From contig CAINBI010000102.1 in assembly GCA_903846555.1 (NCBI GenBank), positions 1 to 44,918 of the forward strand: a stretch of DNA of 44,918 nt, read 5' to 3'. The notes under the pieces are model-generated. The model was not told where the DNA came from. It did not search any database and worked only from the letters and a program-made list of their open reading frames with translations. The stretch's first letter is position 1; each line of letters begins with the position of its first letter. The DNA is from an uncultured Pseudomonadota bacterium. GTDB taxonomy: Bacteria > Pseudomonadota > Gammaproteobacteria > Burkholderiales > Methylophilaceae. Positions 1 to 7,066 of this stretch are shown piece by piece. A program made the translations under genes and the position numbers.

Positions 1-2
1 AA

Positions 3-122
3 TATGGCTACAGTTGTGTATGTTTATACGTAATCACTAATCAGGATCAGAAAAAAATCATCAAGATTATTGGCGGAAAACAGCTGCCTTTAAAAACCTG
101 CAAAGCAATAAAAAAACCGTAA
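3..122 (+). CDS. 3' end of an unidentified cassette ORF (partial)
   Basis: An open frame enters from the left edge and ends in TAA at 120-122, giving 39 residues rich in Lys and Ile (it contains KKIIKIIGGKQLP). I do not recognise the family. It stops 7 bases before the R''-type core of the attC site at 130, which is the usual spacing for the gene of an integron cassette. Its reality rests on that spacing and on the absence of stops, so confidence is modest. The start lies outside the window. Confidence 0.4.
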   Translation, partial: YGYSCVCLYVITNQDQKKIIKIIGGKQLPLKTCKAIKKP

Positions 123-129
123 TGCATAA

Positions 130-189
130 GCCTAACCCATCAGTCAAGCGGGACTCGCTAAAGCGCGCCCCTTGTGTCAAACGTTAGCC
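130..189 (+). repeat. attC-like recombination site 1
   Basis: The site begins with GCCTAAC (130-136, fits the RYYYAAC core) and ends with GTTAGCC (183-189, close to GTTRRRY). Between them lie imperfect arms, CAAGCGGG against CCCCTTG, that can fold into a stem. It shares TCAAGCGG (144-151) with the sites at 2331 and 3242. The next ORF starts 5 bases after the core, as expected for a cassette. The R' core departs from consensus at one base. Confidence 0.7.
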
Positions 190-193
190 TTAA

Positions 194-844
194 ATGGATA
201 TCACGACTGAAAAAGTATGCTCAATTTGTGGAAAGTATGTTGACTTGATAGGGGCGTTCCTATCTGCAGCGGAGAAAAATACGATCTGTTTCGACTGCTC
301 GCTTAATAAGTTGAGCGCTGAAAATCCACTTTTAAATTACATATTAACCGAGCAGGAAAAAGAACGAGAGAACCCTAGTCCTAGTCCTGACAGAATGTAT
401 TGGATAGCTCTCGTAGATAAGGTTTGTAGCGCTCCTGATGATTTTTTATGTCTGTCGCCAGAGGAGCTTACCTATTACGCTGTATCGCTCTTCGCTGGTG
501 AAATTGACAACGGGGGCATTCATCAGTTTTTTACCAACAGCTCTGGAGATATTTACTTTTTTGTTGTTAAAGGGTTACAAGAATTAAATGCTAATGTGAC
601 ACTAACGCTCCTTACGGAAGCCAAACATGTCATCTTCCCCAATTGTGATCCACCTGAAGACCGTATTCTTCGAGCTACAATGATTGATTGGCCAGATCCG
701 GATGATGATCCCTCATACCAGAAAAAATGGGCCGAAATCGAACAAATAAGCAAACAACTACAAGAAGACCCTGACAACCTTGCCTATTTAGTTCATCAGT
801 ATGCAGTTCACTATAAATTATTTCCAGATTCAAATCAGGGCTAA
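194..844 (+). CDS. zinc-ribbon plus DUF4375-type protein
   Basis: This 216-residue soluble protein has two parts. Residues 9-35 carry two CxxC pairs (C9/C12 and C32/C35), a likely small zinc ribbon. Residues 70-200 resemble the DUF4375/DMP19-like family, with the motif NGGIHQFFTNSSGD at 106-119. No enzymatic function is established for that family that I can cite. The ATG sits 5 bases after an attC core and has no good ribosome-binding site, common for cassette genes read from an upstream promoter. The stop codon overlaps an R''-like GGCTAAC at 839-845. It is most simply the cargo of an integron cassette; cargo of this kind is often accessory or defensive, but that role is inference. Confidence 0.75.
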   Translation: MDITTEKVCSICGKYVDLIGAFLSAAEKNTICFDCSLNKLSAENPLLNYILTEQEKERENPSPSPDRMYWIALVDKVCSAPDDFLCLSPEELTYYAVSLFAGEIDNGGIHQFFTNSSGDIYFFVVKGLQELNANVTLTLLTEAKHVIFPNCDPPEDRILRATMIDWPDPDDDPSYQKKWAEIEQISKQLQEDPDNLAYLVHQYAVHYKLFPDSNQG

Positions 845-1067
845 CGATTAAGAAGCTGGCGCATCAAGGCTATGCAAGATAAATAGGCGCGAAAAAGCAT
901 CATTGCCGCTATAGCGCGGGCTGCGACATGGCGGATTTGCTGGGTTATAGTGAGAACAGCCTAAAAAGTGAGAAGCCAAAAAAAGTAATAAATGAAGACG
1001 ACCGTTTGGCTTGAAAAAAATTTACCCGAAGCTGAAATGGACGGATAGAATGGGGTTTTTCAACGTC
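845..1067. other. non-coding stretch between two cassettes
   Basis: No convincing gene is seen. The stretch starts at an R''-like core and ends at a consensus R' core (1068-1074), but 236 bases is too long for an ordinary attC site. It contains the inverted repeat AAGCCAAA (about 973) against TTTGGCTT (about 1006). It may be a damaged or composite attC, or the remains of a small cassette. Confidence 0.35.
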
Positions 1068-1074
1068 GTTAGGC
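1068..1074 (+). repeat. attC R' core half-site
   Basis: GTTAGGC matches GTTRRRY exactly and lies 27 bases before the start of the metallopeptidase-pilin gene. It marks the probable left boundary of that cassette. Its R'' partner is not obvious; candidates are GGCTAAC at 839 or GCCTAAA near 960. Confidence 0.45.
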
Positions 1075-1100
1075 TTATTACTTACAGAGGGAATTGAACT

Positions 1101-2294
1101 ATGAACGAACTCGTTTATCCGCGTGAGCGCACACTCGGCACTATCACCTTAGTGCTCGGTCTTCTGGTCTGGTTAGGCTTAATCATCGGCACCTTCGGTG
1201 TCGCACTGATTGGGCTGGCCCTTGGCTTCCTGCTTTATTTGTTCGCTCAATCCGCACTGATCGCGCACATCAAAGGCAATGGTGTCGAGTTGTCAGAAGC
1301 GCAGTTCCCCGACCTGTACGCACAATTCACAGCATGTTGCGACAAGCTACAGATGAAGACGCGTCCGCAGGCATATATTCTGAATGGTAACGGTGGTCTC
1401 AATGCATTCGCCACCAAATTTCTCGGCACGCAATATGTCGTATTGATGTCGAGCGTGGTCGATGCAATGGACAAACATGTCGACGGTGTGCGCTTTTACA
1501 TTGGACACGAGCTTGGTCACTTGCGCATGAAGCATCTGAGCGGACACCTGCTACGTTGGCCTGTGCTATGGTTACCACTACTCGGCGCGGCTTATTCTCG
1601 CGCCCGCGAGAGCACATGCGACCGCCACGGACTCGCTTGTAGCGGGTCGCCAGAAGGTGCCGCGCAAGCGCTGGCCGCATTGTCTGCGGGTGCCGAACGC
1701 TGGAAACAACTCGACATAGCGGCCTACGTCAGCCAGACCATCCACGCCTCTGGCTTCTGGATGTCATTCCACGAACTGACTGCTGGCTATCCTTGGCTGA
1801 CCAAGCGCGCAGCTCGCGTAATGAACACCGAAGCACCAATGCCCCGGCGCAATGGCTTCGCCTATCTGTTGGCGGTATTCATTCCATACGCCGGGCGTTT
1901 GGGAGCGGCCTTCGGCTTTCTGATGCTGGTTTATATAATCGGTATCTTGGCCGCCGTAGCGATTCCAGGATACCAAGACTATACGGTCAAGGCAAAGGTC
2001 AGTGCCGCCATTATAGGCTCACAGAATGTACGCGAGACAATAGGCAACTACTACCAAACAAACCAGAAGGTTCCTGAATCACTAGAAATTCTCAACATCC
2101 GTTCGCAACTGGTTGATGGTAGCCAATTGTCGCTCGAACCCAATAAGATGGTACTTACCGTTAAAACAAAGCAAGGCGAACTCATCTTCACACCCACAGA
2201 AGATGCTGAAGGTCGTATCGTATGGGGCTGTTCTAACGGTAAAGGAATAAAATCAACACAGCTTCCACCGACATGCCGCAGTACTGAAAATTAA
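1101..2294 (+). CDS. M48-family metallopeptidase fused to a pilin-like C-terminal domain
   Basis: This 397-residue protein has two membrane segments near residues 13-58, then the zinc motif HELGH (136-140) inside GHELGHLRMKH and a downstream E170 in RARESTCDRHG that fits the third zinc ligand of M48 (HtpX/Ste24-type) peptidases. After a linker, residues 271-295 read FLMLVYIIGILAAVAIPGYQDY, the hydrophobic helix of type IV pilins, followed by a roughly 100-residue pilin-like globular part with two cysteines (C379 and C393 region). The Gly-Phe-Thr-Leu-Ile-Glu cleavage site of true prepilins is not preserved, so processing is doubtful. A GAGGGA ribosome-binding site precedes ATG 1101. It lies between attC-type sites at 1068 and 2331, so it is probably a cassette gene. 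The substrate is unknown. Confidence 0.85.
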   Translation: MNELVYPRERTLGTITLVLGLLVWLGLIIGTFGVALIGLALGFLLYLFAQSALIAHIKGNGVELSEAQFPDLYAQFTACCDKLQMKTRPQAYILNGNGGLNAFATKFLGTQYVVLMSSVVDAMDKHVDGVRFYIGHELGHLRMKHLSGHLLRWPVLWLPLLGAAYSRARESTCDRHGLACSGSPEGAAQALAALSAGAERWKQLDIAAYVSQTIHASGFWMSFHELTAGYPWLTKRAARVMNTEAPMPRRNGFAYLLAVFIPYAGRLGAAFGFLMLVYIIGILAAVAIPGYQDYTVKAKVSAAIIGSQNVRETIGNYYQTNQKVPESLEILNIRSQLVDGSQLSLEPNKMVLTVKTKQGELIFTPTEDAEGRIVWGCSNGKGIKSTQLPPTCRSTEN

Positions 2295-2330
2295 AATGGT
2301 AGTCACTTCGACTTATCCGTGGTTAGGTCA

Positions 2331-2384
2331 ACCCAACGTTCAAGCGGAATGCCTAACGGCACCCCTTAATTCAAAACGTTGGGC
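2331..2384 (+). repeat. attC recombination site 2
   Basis: This is the best attC in the window. The R'' core is ACCCAAC (2331-2337) and the R' core GTTGGGC (2378-2384), near-perfect complements. Internal arms AACGTT/AACGTT and GCC/GGC flank a TAAC spacer. TCAAGCGG at 2340-2347 is shared with the other two sites. The length of 54 bases is at the short end for attC sites. Confidence 0.8.
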
Positions 2385-2387
2385 ATT

Positions 2388-2846
2388 ATGAGCACACTTT
2401 CAAACATTATTCGTCTCATAGGCATATTCGGACTAGGTGCTGCGTTTGGGTATATCGCAACCAGCCAAGTACCCATGAACACCAAATTTATAACTAGTGA
2501 CACCCCTGCTGTGATGAAGGCACTTACCCGTTTATCTGAAACCAAAATCCCGCAGAACGGGCTTAACTGCGAAGTGAACGGAACATCCGCCACAATTGAC
2601 GGAATGACGTTTAATAACGACGTATTGGTTGGTGACTTTATTGCCCATTACTTGAGTTGGTCGTTTCTACACAAGAATGCTGACACACCTAGCCTGATGT
2701 GCGAAGGCAAAGACATTCAGCAGTGCACTTGGTCATTTGGAGAAAAAAAATCAGAAGAGGGATGGAATAGAATTTTACGATTCAAATACAATCAAGCGTC
2801 AAGTGCTATTGACCCTCAAAGTTTGGAGTGTATTGATGTACCTTGA
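2388..2846 (+). CDS. small membrane-anchored cassette protein of unknown function
   Basis: The ATG at 2388 lies 3 bases after the attC core and gives 152 residues; a TTG nine bases earlier lies inside the core and is less likely. Residues about 7-25 form one hydrophobic helix (signal anchor), followed by a polar domain presumably in the periplasm. Cysteines occur in LNCEVNG, LMCEGKD, QQCTW and LECID, which could form two disulfides. I do not recognise the family. The stop is 12 bases before GCCCAAC at 2859, the start of the cassette's own attC-like sequence, so this is a textbook single-gene cassette. Confidence 0.65.
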   Translation: MSTLSNIIRLIGIFGLGAAFGYIATSQVPMNTKFITSDTPAVMKALTRLSETKIPQNGLNCEVNGTSATIDGMTFNNDVLVGDFIAHYLSWSFLHKNADTPSLMCEGKDIQQCTWSFGEKKSEEGWNRILRFKYNQASSAIDPQSLECIDVP

Positions 2847-2858
2847 ATCTCTGTTTCA

Positions 2859-2910
2859 GCCCAACGAATAAGGTTAGATTGTGATCGCCGTAGCGAGCCA
2901 CAATCTTAAC
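2859..2910 (+). repeat. R''-like core plus an inverted repeat (degenerate attC?)
   Basis: GCCCAAC (2859-2865) matches the attC R'' core and directly follows the cassette gene. No matching R' core or TCAAGCGG motif follows at normal distance. Instead there is a hairpin, GTTAGATTGTG (2873-2883) against CACAATCTTAAC (2899-2910), with a small inner pairing. It is either a terminator-like structure or a scarred attC site. Confidence 0.4.
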
Positions 2911-2938
2911 TGGCGAAGTTGATGGAGGTGTTTTAACG

Positions 2939-3040
2939 GTGCGATTTACTTATCGCGCCTCAATTATTCGAATTATTGGCGCTGATTACTGGCGCAAAGG
3001 AAAGGCAATTTATGAGCGCGAAAATCAAATACACGAATGA
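2939..3040 (+). pseudogene. C-terminal fragment of a BrnT-type toxin
   Basis: A 33-residue reading frame ends in TGA at 3038-3040 and contains YRASIIRIIGADYWRKGKAI, resembling the last strand and helix of BrnT toxins (ribonuclease-like partners of BrnA). The first about 60 residues of a BrnT are absent, so it cannot encode a working toxin. It overlaps the following antitoxin start by 29 bases; overlap in this gene order is normal for brnTA operons. Assignment is from memory of family C-termini, so it is moderate. Confidence 0.5.
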
Positions 3041-3247
3041 ACCATTAGGTGACATTAAAGTCATTACAGACTTTTTACCATCACTGGCTGAATTATCATT
3101 CAATGAAGAAGCTATCAAAGTAACATTGTCACTAAGTAAAAAAGTATTGATTTTTTTAAGTCTGAAGCGACTAAGAACCATACACAATACCAGCGCATGA
3201 TTCGCCGTTTGGTTGATGCTTATGTTGAGTCACAAAGTCCGTACTAA
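3012..3247 (+). pseudogene. BrnA/CopG-type antitoxin, frameshifted
   Basis: From ATG 3012 the frame reads MSAKIKYTNEPLGDIKVITD, then VTLSLSKK, typical of BrnA-like antitoxins. At a run of six A (3138-3143) it slips, and the continuation is found in the next frame as IDFFKSEATKNHTQYQRMIR followed by RLVDAYVESQSPY and TAA at 3245-3247. Restoring one A would give a normal ribbon-helix-helix antitoxin of 78 residues. Without it the protein ends at 3200. The real stop overlaps the following attC-like site. A frameshifted pseudogene is most likely; slippage or a sequencing error in the A run is possible. Confidence 0.65.
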
Positions 3248-3300
3248 CCATCACTCAAGCGGGACGCCTAACGGCATCCTCAGTCTGGTGGAATAGCATG
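3242..3300 (+). repeat. attC-like site 3, degenerate, array boundary
   Basis: TACTAAC (3242-3248) is one base off the R'' core, followed by TCAAGCGG (3255-3262) and a GACGCC/GGCATCC arm pair around TAAC. These match sites 1 and 2. No proper GTTRRRY core is found near 3300 (GTTTGAG at 3301 is the closest). It seems to be the eroded last attC of the array, about 100 bases before the core gene lgt. Confidence 0.6.
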
Positions 3301-3407
3301 GTTTGAGGCTGGCTTAGCATTTGTCGGACTATTATTATTTCGATTAATCCTTTATCGATTAAAACTTAGGTAAAATTCAACCTTACTTAAATCGGTAATT
3401 AACACTT

Positions 3408-4190
3408 ATGTTTATTCATCCAGAATTTGACCCCATCGCAATTCATATCGGCTCCTTTGGTATTCATTGGTATGGCTTGATGTATTTAATTGGTTTTTTG
3501 GCATTTTTAGGTTTAGGAAAATGGCAGATTAACCACCGCACTTGGCACGGCTGGACTTTACCAATGCTGGATGATGCGCTGTTTTTCGGCGCATTAGGTG
3601 TCATATTAGGTGGTCGCTTAGGTTATGTGCTGTTTTATCAATTGAGCTATTTTGTGCATCACCCAGCTGAGATTTTAGCGGTTTGGCAGGGCGGCATGAG
3701 CTTTCATGGTGGATTTTTGGGCGTATTAGTCGCCATGTGGATTTTCGCGCGTAAATACCATCTTAAATGGCTGGGCATTATGGATTTTGTTGCGCCATTG
3801 GTGCCAATTGGTTTGGGTGCTGGTCGTATGGGCAACTTTATTAATGGTGAGCTTTGGGGCAGGGTTACCAATGCAGAATACGGCATGGTGTTTCCTCGAG
3901 TCGATAATTTGTTGCGCCACCCGTCTCAACTTTACGAGTTTGGTTTAGAAGGCATTGTGCTATTTTTAATGCTATGGATTTACGCGGCAAAACCGCGTGC
4001 TACTGGAGCCATTTCAGCCTTATTTTTAATCGGCTACGGTAGTTTTAGATTTTTAGCTGAATACACCCGCGAACCTGATAGCTACCTAGGCTTACTATCT
4101 ATGGGCTTTAGTATGGGTCAGTGGCTGAGCTTGCCTATGATATTGCTGGGTTTATGGCTATTTAAATTCAGTCAAAAACAACACCGCTGA
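3408..4190 (+). CDS. lgt: prolipoprotein diacylglyceryl transferase
   Basis: Lgt moves diacylglycerol from phosphatidylglycerol to the lipobox cysteine of prolipoproteins, the first step of lipoprotein maturation in the inner membrane. The 260-residue length is normal. Visible signatures are FHGGFLG (H100), the Lgt signature [14 protein letters not shown] (139-152) with its arginine, and RHPSQLYEF (170-178). Seven hydrophobic segments are evident. It is the first core gene after the cassette array and is read away from it. No strong ribosome-binding site precedes ATG 3408; upstream is an A/T-rich stretch with CGATTAA repeats. Confidence 0.97.
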   Translation: MFIHPEFDPIAIHIGSFGIHWYGLMYLIGFLAFLGLGKWQINHRTWHGWTLPMLDDALFFGALGVILGGRLGYVLFYQLSYFVHHPAEILAVWQGGMSFHGGFLGVLVAMWIFARKYHLKWLGIMDFVAPLVPIGLGAGRMGNFINGELWGRVTNAEYGMVFPRVDNLLRHPSQLYEFGLEGIVLFLMLWIYAAKPRATGAISALFLIGYGSFRFLAEYTREPDSYLGLLSMGFSMGQWLSLPMILLGLWLFKFSQKQHR

Positions 4191-4272
4191 TGAAATGTCG
4201 TCACTAATAATAGCTTCTACCTATCTCTAGATCACTAGCCGAGATTTGAAAATATTTAAATAAACTAATTAA

Positions 4273-4285
4273 AATCATATAGTTA
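4273..4285 (+). promoter_or_regulatory. possible IHF-binding site
   Basis: AATCATATAGTTA differs at one position from the IHF consensus WATCARNNNNTTR. It sits in a very A/T-rich stretch about 40 bases before the sigma-54 -24 element, where IHF often bends DNA for an enhancer-bound activator. One mismatch in A/T-rich DNA is weak evidence alone. Confidence 0.3.
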
Positions 4286-4324
4286 AATTAAATATAATTA
4301 ATTTATTACCAATGCAATCATTGT

Positions 4325-4340
4325 TGGCATGATGCTTGCA
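4325..4340 (+). promoter_or_regulatory. sigma-54 (RpoN) promoter
   Basis: TGGCATGATGCTTGCA matches the consensus TGGCACG-N4-TTGCW with a single C-to-T change; the GG and GC elements have the required spacing. Transcription would begin near 4350, leaving a leader of about 36 bases that includes the ribosome-binding site AGGGGAGA (about 4373-4380) before ATG 4387. No upstream activator palindrome was identified. Confidence 0.7.
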
Positions 4341-4386
4341 ATTATAACTTTATATAAAATGAGTTCCCACACAGGGGAGAGATATA

Positions 4387-4578
4387 ATGTTTAAGGCACT
4401 TGTAAATTCTATTTTTTCAAAAAAAGCAGCGTCAGCCAACGGTGATGTGCCTGTCTTCAAAATAACAGAAACTCCAGTCCCGAATAGTGGCTTTGAGGTC
4501 TCTGAGTTAAGTTTTGATGAGTATGAGAAATTCGTGTGTGAAGAGCGTAGAAAGACACCAAGAATACTGAATAATTAA
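4387..4578 (+). CDS. small acidic-tailed protein of unknown function, sigma-54 dependent
   Basis: This 63-residue soluble protein has no recognised family. The N-terminus is short and basic-amphipathic (MFKALVNSIFSKKAA), the middle is proline-containing, and the C-terminal half is charged with FDEYEKF and CEERRK. A strong ribosome-binding site (GGGGAGA) lies about 7 bases before ATG. With the sigma-54 promoter at 4325 it appears to be a separately regulated monocistronic gene; lgt ends 197 bases upstream and ybdD converges from the other side. The strong translation and promoter signals make it real; its function is unknown. Confidence 0.75.
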   Translation: MFKALVNSIFSKKAASANGDVPVFKITETPVPNSGFEVSELSFDEYEKFVCEERRKTPRILNN

Positions 4579-4600
4579 TTGGAAATAGTAGCGCGGATAA

Positions 4601-4801
4601 TCAGCAGCAGCGCTTTATACCCTTCCATTTTTTATCCTGCCATTCTTTAAAAAAAGCTTCACGGCTTAATGGTGGCTCGGCATTTTCTAAAACGACATGT
4701 TCCGCTTGGTGTTGCAGGTAATGTTGCAAATATTGCTCATAAGCGTCATCGCCCGATAAACGCCGGATGTTTTTCCATACCATTTTTAATTTATTTAACA
4801 T
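4601..4801 (-). CDS. YbdD/YjiX-family small protein (CstA partner)
   Basis: The 66 residues match the YbdD/DUF466 family: MLNKLKMVWKNIRRLSGDD, then YLQHYLQHQ, LSREAFFKEWQDKKWKG and a C-terminal RCC. Members are nearly always encoded directly after cstA or btsT-type transporters. In enterobacteria such small proteins are associated with pyruvate uptake by the transporter. The gene begins 25 bases after the cstA stop on the same strand, so the two form an operon. No strong ribosome-binding site is visible. It ends 22 bases from the convergent small-protein gene. Confidence 0.9.
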   Translation of the reverse strand: MLNKLKMVWKNIRRLSGDDAYEQYLQHYLQHQAEHVVLENAEPPLSREAFFKEWQDKKWKGIKRCC

Positions 4802-4826
4802 GATGTGATATAAATTGATAGCTTAG

Positions 4827-6875
4827 CTAGATTTTAACTGCCACATATGCCGTTTCAGTGAGTGGCAACAATGGTTTGCCAGCTAGGTATCTCAATGTCA
4901 CGCGCAACATATCTAAGATTACCACCCATAACACTGCCACAAAGAACATGGTTAAATAAGCATCCAACTGCTGGTTAAATATCAAATGTGGTGCGACTGC
5001 GGCTTTTTCTGGGGGAAGCATGCCTGCGGCTAGTTTTGCAGACAAATCATTGGCGGCAGCAAAAAATCCTACGCGAACATCTTCACTAAAAATCTTTTGC
5101 CATGCGGCGGTTGACGTGACTATCACCAACCAAGTCAACGGTAAGCCCGTGATCCAAGCATATTTTAATTTTCCTGATTTCACTAAAATGCCTGTTGCTA
5201 CACATAGGGCAATGGCGGCGAGCATTTGGTTTGCAATGCCAAACAGCGGCCATAAAATATTAACGCCGCCGTTGGGGTCAATTACGCCGATATATAAAAA
5301 ATAACCCCAACCAGCCACCACTAGCCCGCTGGTGAAAACGACTGAGGGCATCCAAGAAGTTTTTCCAATTTTCGGCCAAATATTGCCGAGCATATCTTGC
5401 AGCATGAAGCGGCCAACACGCGTACCCGCATCTAGTGTAGTGAGAATAAAAATCGCCTCAAACATAATGGCAAAGTGATACCACAGTGCCAACATACCTT
5501 TACCAAACGCATGACCAAAAATACTAGCCATACCCACAGCTAAACTTGGTGCGCCGCCGGTACGGGCAAATAGACTGCTTTCGCCCATATCCTTGGCGAG
5601 CTGGTTCATTTGCTCTACGGTAACAGCAAAGCCCCAGCTATTGATTTTTGCAATGGCATCCACCGCCTCCTTGCCGACCACGCCTGCTGGGCTATTGATG
5701 GCAAAGAATACGCCAGGCTCCAGCACTGTGGCCGCTATCATGGCCATAATAGCGACGAAACCTTCTAGCAGCATCGCGCCATAACCTATCATACGAATAT
5801 CACGTTCGCTAGTTAATAATTTAGGCGTGGTGCCTGATGCAATGAGTGCGTGAAAACCTGAAATTGCGCCGCAAGCAATGCTAATAAATACAAAAGGAAA
5901 CAGTTTTCCACCAAAAATTGGCCCTGTGCCATCAACAAACTGCGTCACGGCGGGCATGTGTATATGCGGCTGTAAAATAATAATGGCGACCGCTAGCAAA
6001 GTGACTGTGCCTAACTTAACAAAGGTGGATAAATAATCACGCGGTGCCAGCAATAGCCATACAGGCATTACCGCCGCCGCAAAACCATAGGCAATAATCA
6101 CCCAAGCAAGGGTTAAACCTTCATGGTCGAACAAGCCGCGTAAACTTTCGCTATGGTCTATCCAGCCGCCGCCAACCACTGCCAGTAATAGCAGAATCAC
6201 GCCCAACAATGTCGCCTCCAGCACCCTCCCCGGACGAAAGACTCGCATGTAAAATCCAACGATCATGGCGATTGGAATAGTCGCAGCGACGGTAGACGTG
6301 GCCCACGGGCTATGCTTCATGGCGTTTACCACCACTAAGCCCAATACGGCGATTAAAATAATCATGATTAAGAATGTGCCAATCAGCGCAGCCGCACCGC
6401 CAATTGGGCCAATTTCATCGCGTGCCATTTGCCCTAGGCTACGGGCATTACGCCGTGTTGAGAAAAATAGCGTCACCATATCTTGCACCGCGCCACCTAG
6501 CACCGCGCCAATTAAAATCCACAAAGTGCCTGGTAAATAACCAAATTGTGCCGCTAACGTTGGCCCAACCAATGGGCCAGGTCCCGCGATGGCAGCAAAA
6601 TGGTGGCCAAATACCACCCATTTATTGGTGGGGATGAAATCACGGCCGTTATTCAATCGTTCGGCTGGCGTGGCGCGGGTTTCATCAATGGTTAATACGG
6701 TTGCCGCAATCCAAGCCGCATAAAAGCGATACGCAATGGCGTACACACAAGCCGCCGCCGCAATAAACCACAAGGCGCTAATACTTTCGCCACGATTTAG
6801 TGCAATGGCGCTAATCGCCGCCGCGCCTAAAACCGCCATGCAAAGCCAGATAATTGTTTTAATGTTTTTATGCAT
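4827..6875 (-). CDS. cstA: CstA-family pyruvate/peptide transporter
   Basis: The protein has 682 residues and about 16-18 hydrophobic segments. It shows the CstA family N-terminal block with NNGRDFIPTNKWVVFGHHFA and IAGPGPLVGPTLAAQFGYLPG, and the AGTRVGRFMLQD segment. The family (CstA/BtsT) imports pyruvate, coupled to protons, and in some reports peptides. A C-terminal periplasmic-size loop precedes the final helix. It is transcribed ahead of ybdD and is divergent from the ABC exporter gene, with 190 bases between. For an organism living on C1 compounds, pyruvate recovery would be a plausible role, but that is inference. Confidence 0.93.
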   Translation of the reverse strand: MHKNIKTIIWLCMAVLGAAAISAIALNRGESISALWFIAAAACVYAIAYRFYAAWIAATVLTIDETRATPAERLNNGRDFIPTNKWVVFGHHFAAIAGPGPLVGPTLAAQFGYLPGTLWILIGAVLGGAVQDMVTLFFSTRRNARSLGQMARDEIGPIGGAAALIGTFLIMIILIAVLGLVVVNAMKHSPWATSTVAATIPIAMIVGFYMRVFRPGRVLEATLLGVILLLLAVVGGGWIDHSESLRGLFDHEGLTLAWVIIAYGFAAAVMPVWLLLAPRDYLSTFVKLGTVTLLAVAIIILQPHIHMPAVTQFVDGTGPIFGGKLFPFVFISIACGAISGFHALIASGTTPKLLTSERDIRMIGYGAMLLEGFVAIMAMIAATVLEPGVFFAINSPAGVVGKEAVDAIAKINSWGFAVTVEQMNQLAKDMGESSLFARTGGAPSLAVGMASIFGHAFGKGMLALWYHFAIMFEAIFILTTLDAGTRVGRFMLQDMLGNIWPKIGKTSWMPSVVFTSGLVVAGWGYFLYIGVIDPNGGVNILWPLFGIANQMLAAIALCVATGILVKSGKLKYAWITGLPLTWLVIVTSTAAWQKIFSEDVRVGFFAAANDLSAKLAAGMLPPEKAAVAPHLIFNQQLDAYLTMFFVAVLWVVILDMLRVTLRYLAGKPLLPLTETAYVAVKI

Positions 6876-7066
6876 AATGGCAGCTAGATAAAGTGATAAT
6901 TAAAATGTGTTGTCAGTATAAATCACCCCTGCACTTATGATGCAAATCAGTAAGGTAAATTTGCTGCTTTAAACTTGACGCCTCGCTTATGATTTGTCGA
7001 ATGAACCTAACATGCGCTTAGTTGCCAATGTTAGTATCACCACTTAACGTAAACGAACTCCTTAAC

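Noticed and set aside
3138-3150. Programmed -1 frameshift in the BrnA-like gene
   Set aside because: The six-A run is not preceded by a proper slippery heptamer in the right frame (the P-site codon would re-pair with TAA), so a simple deletion is more likely.
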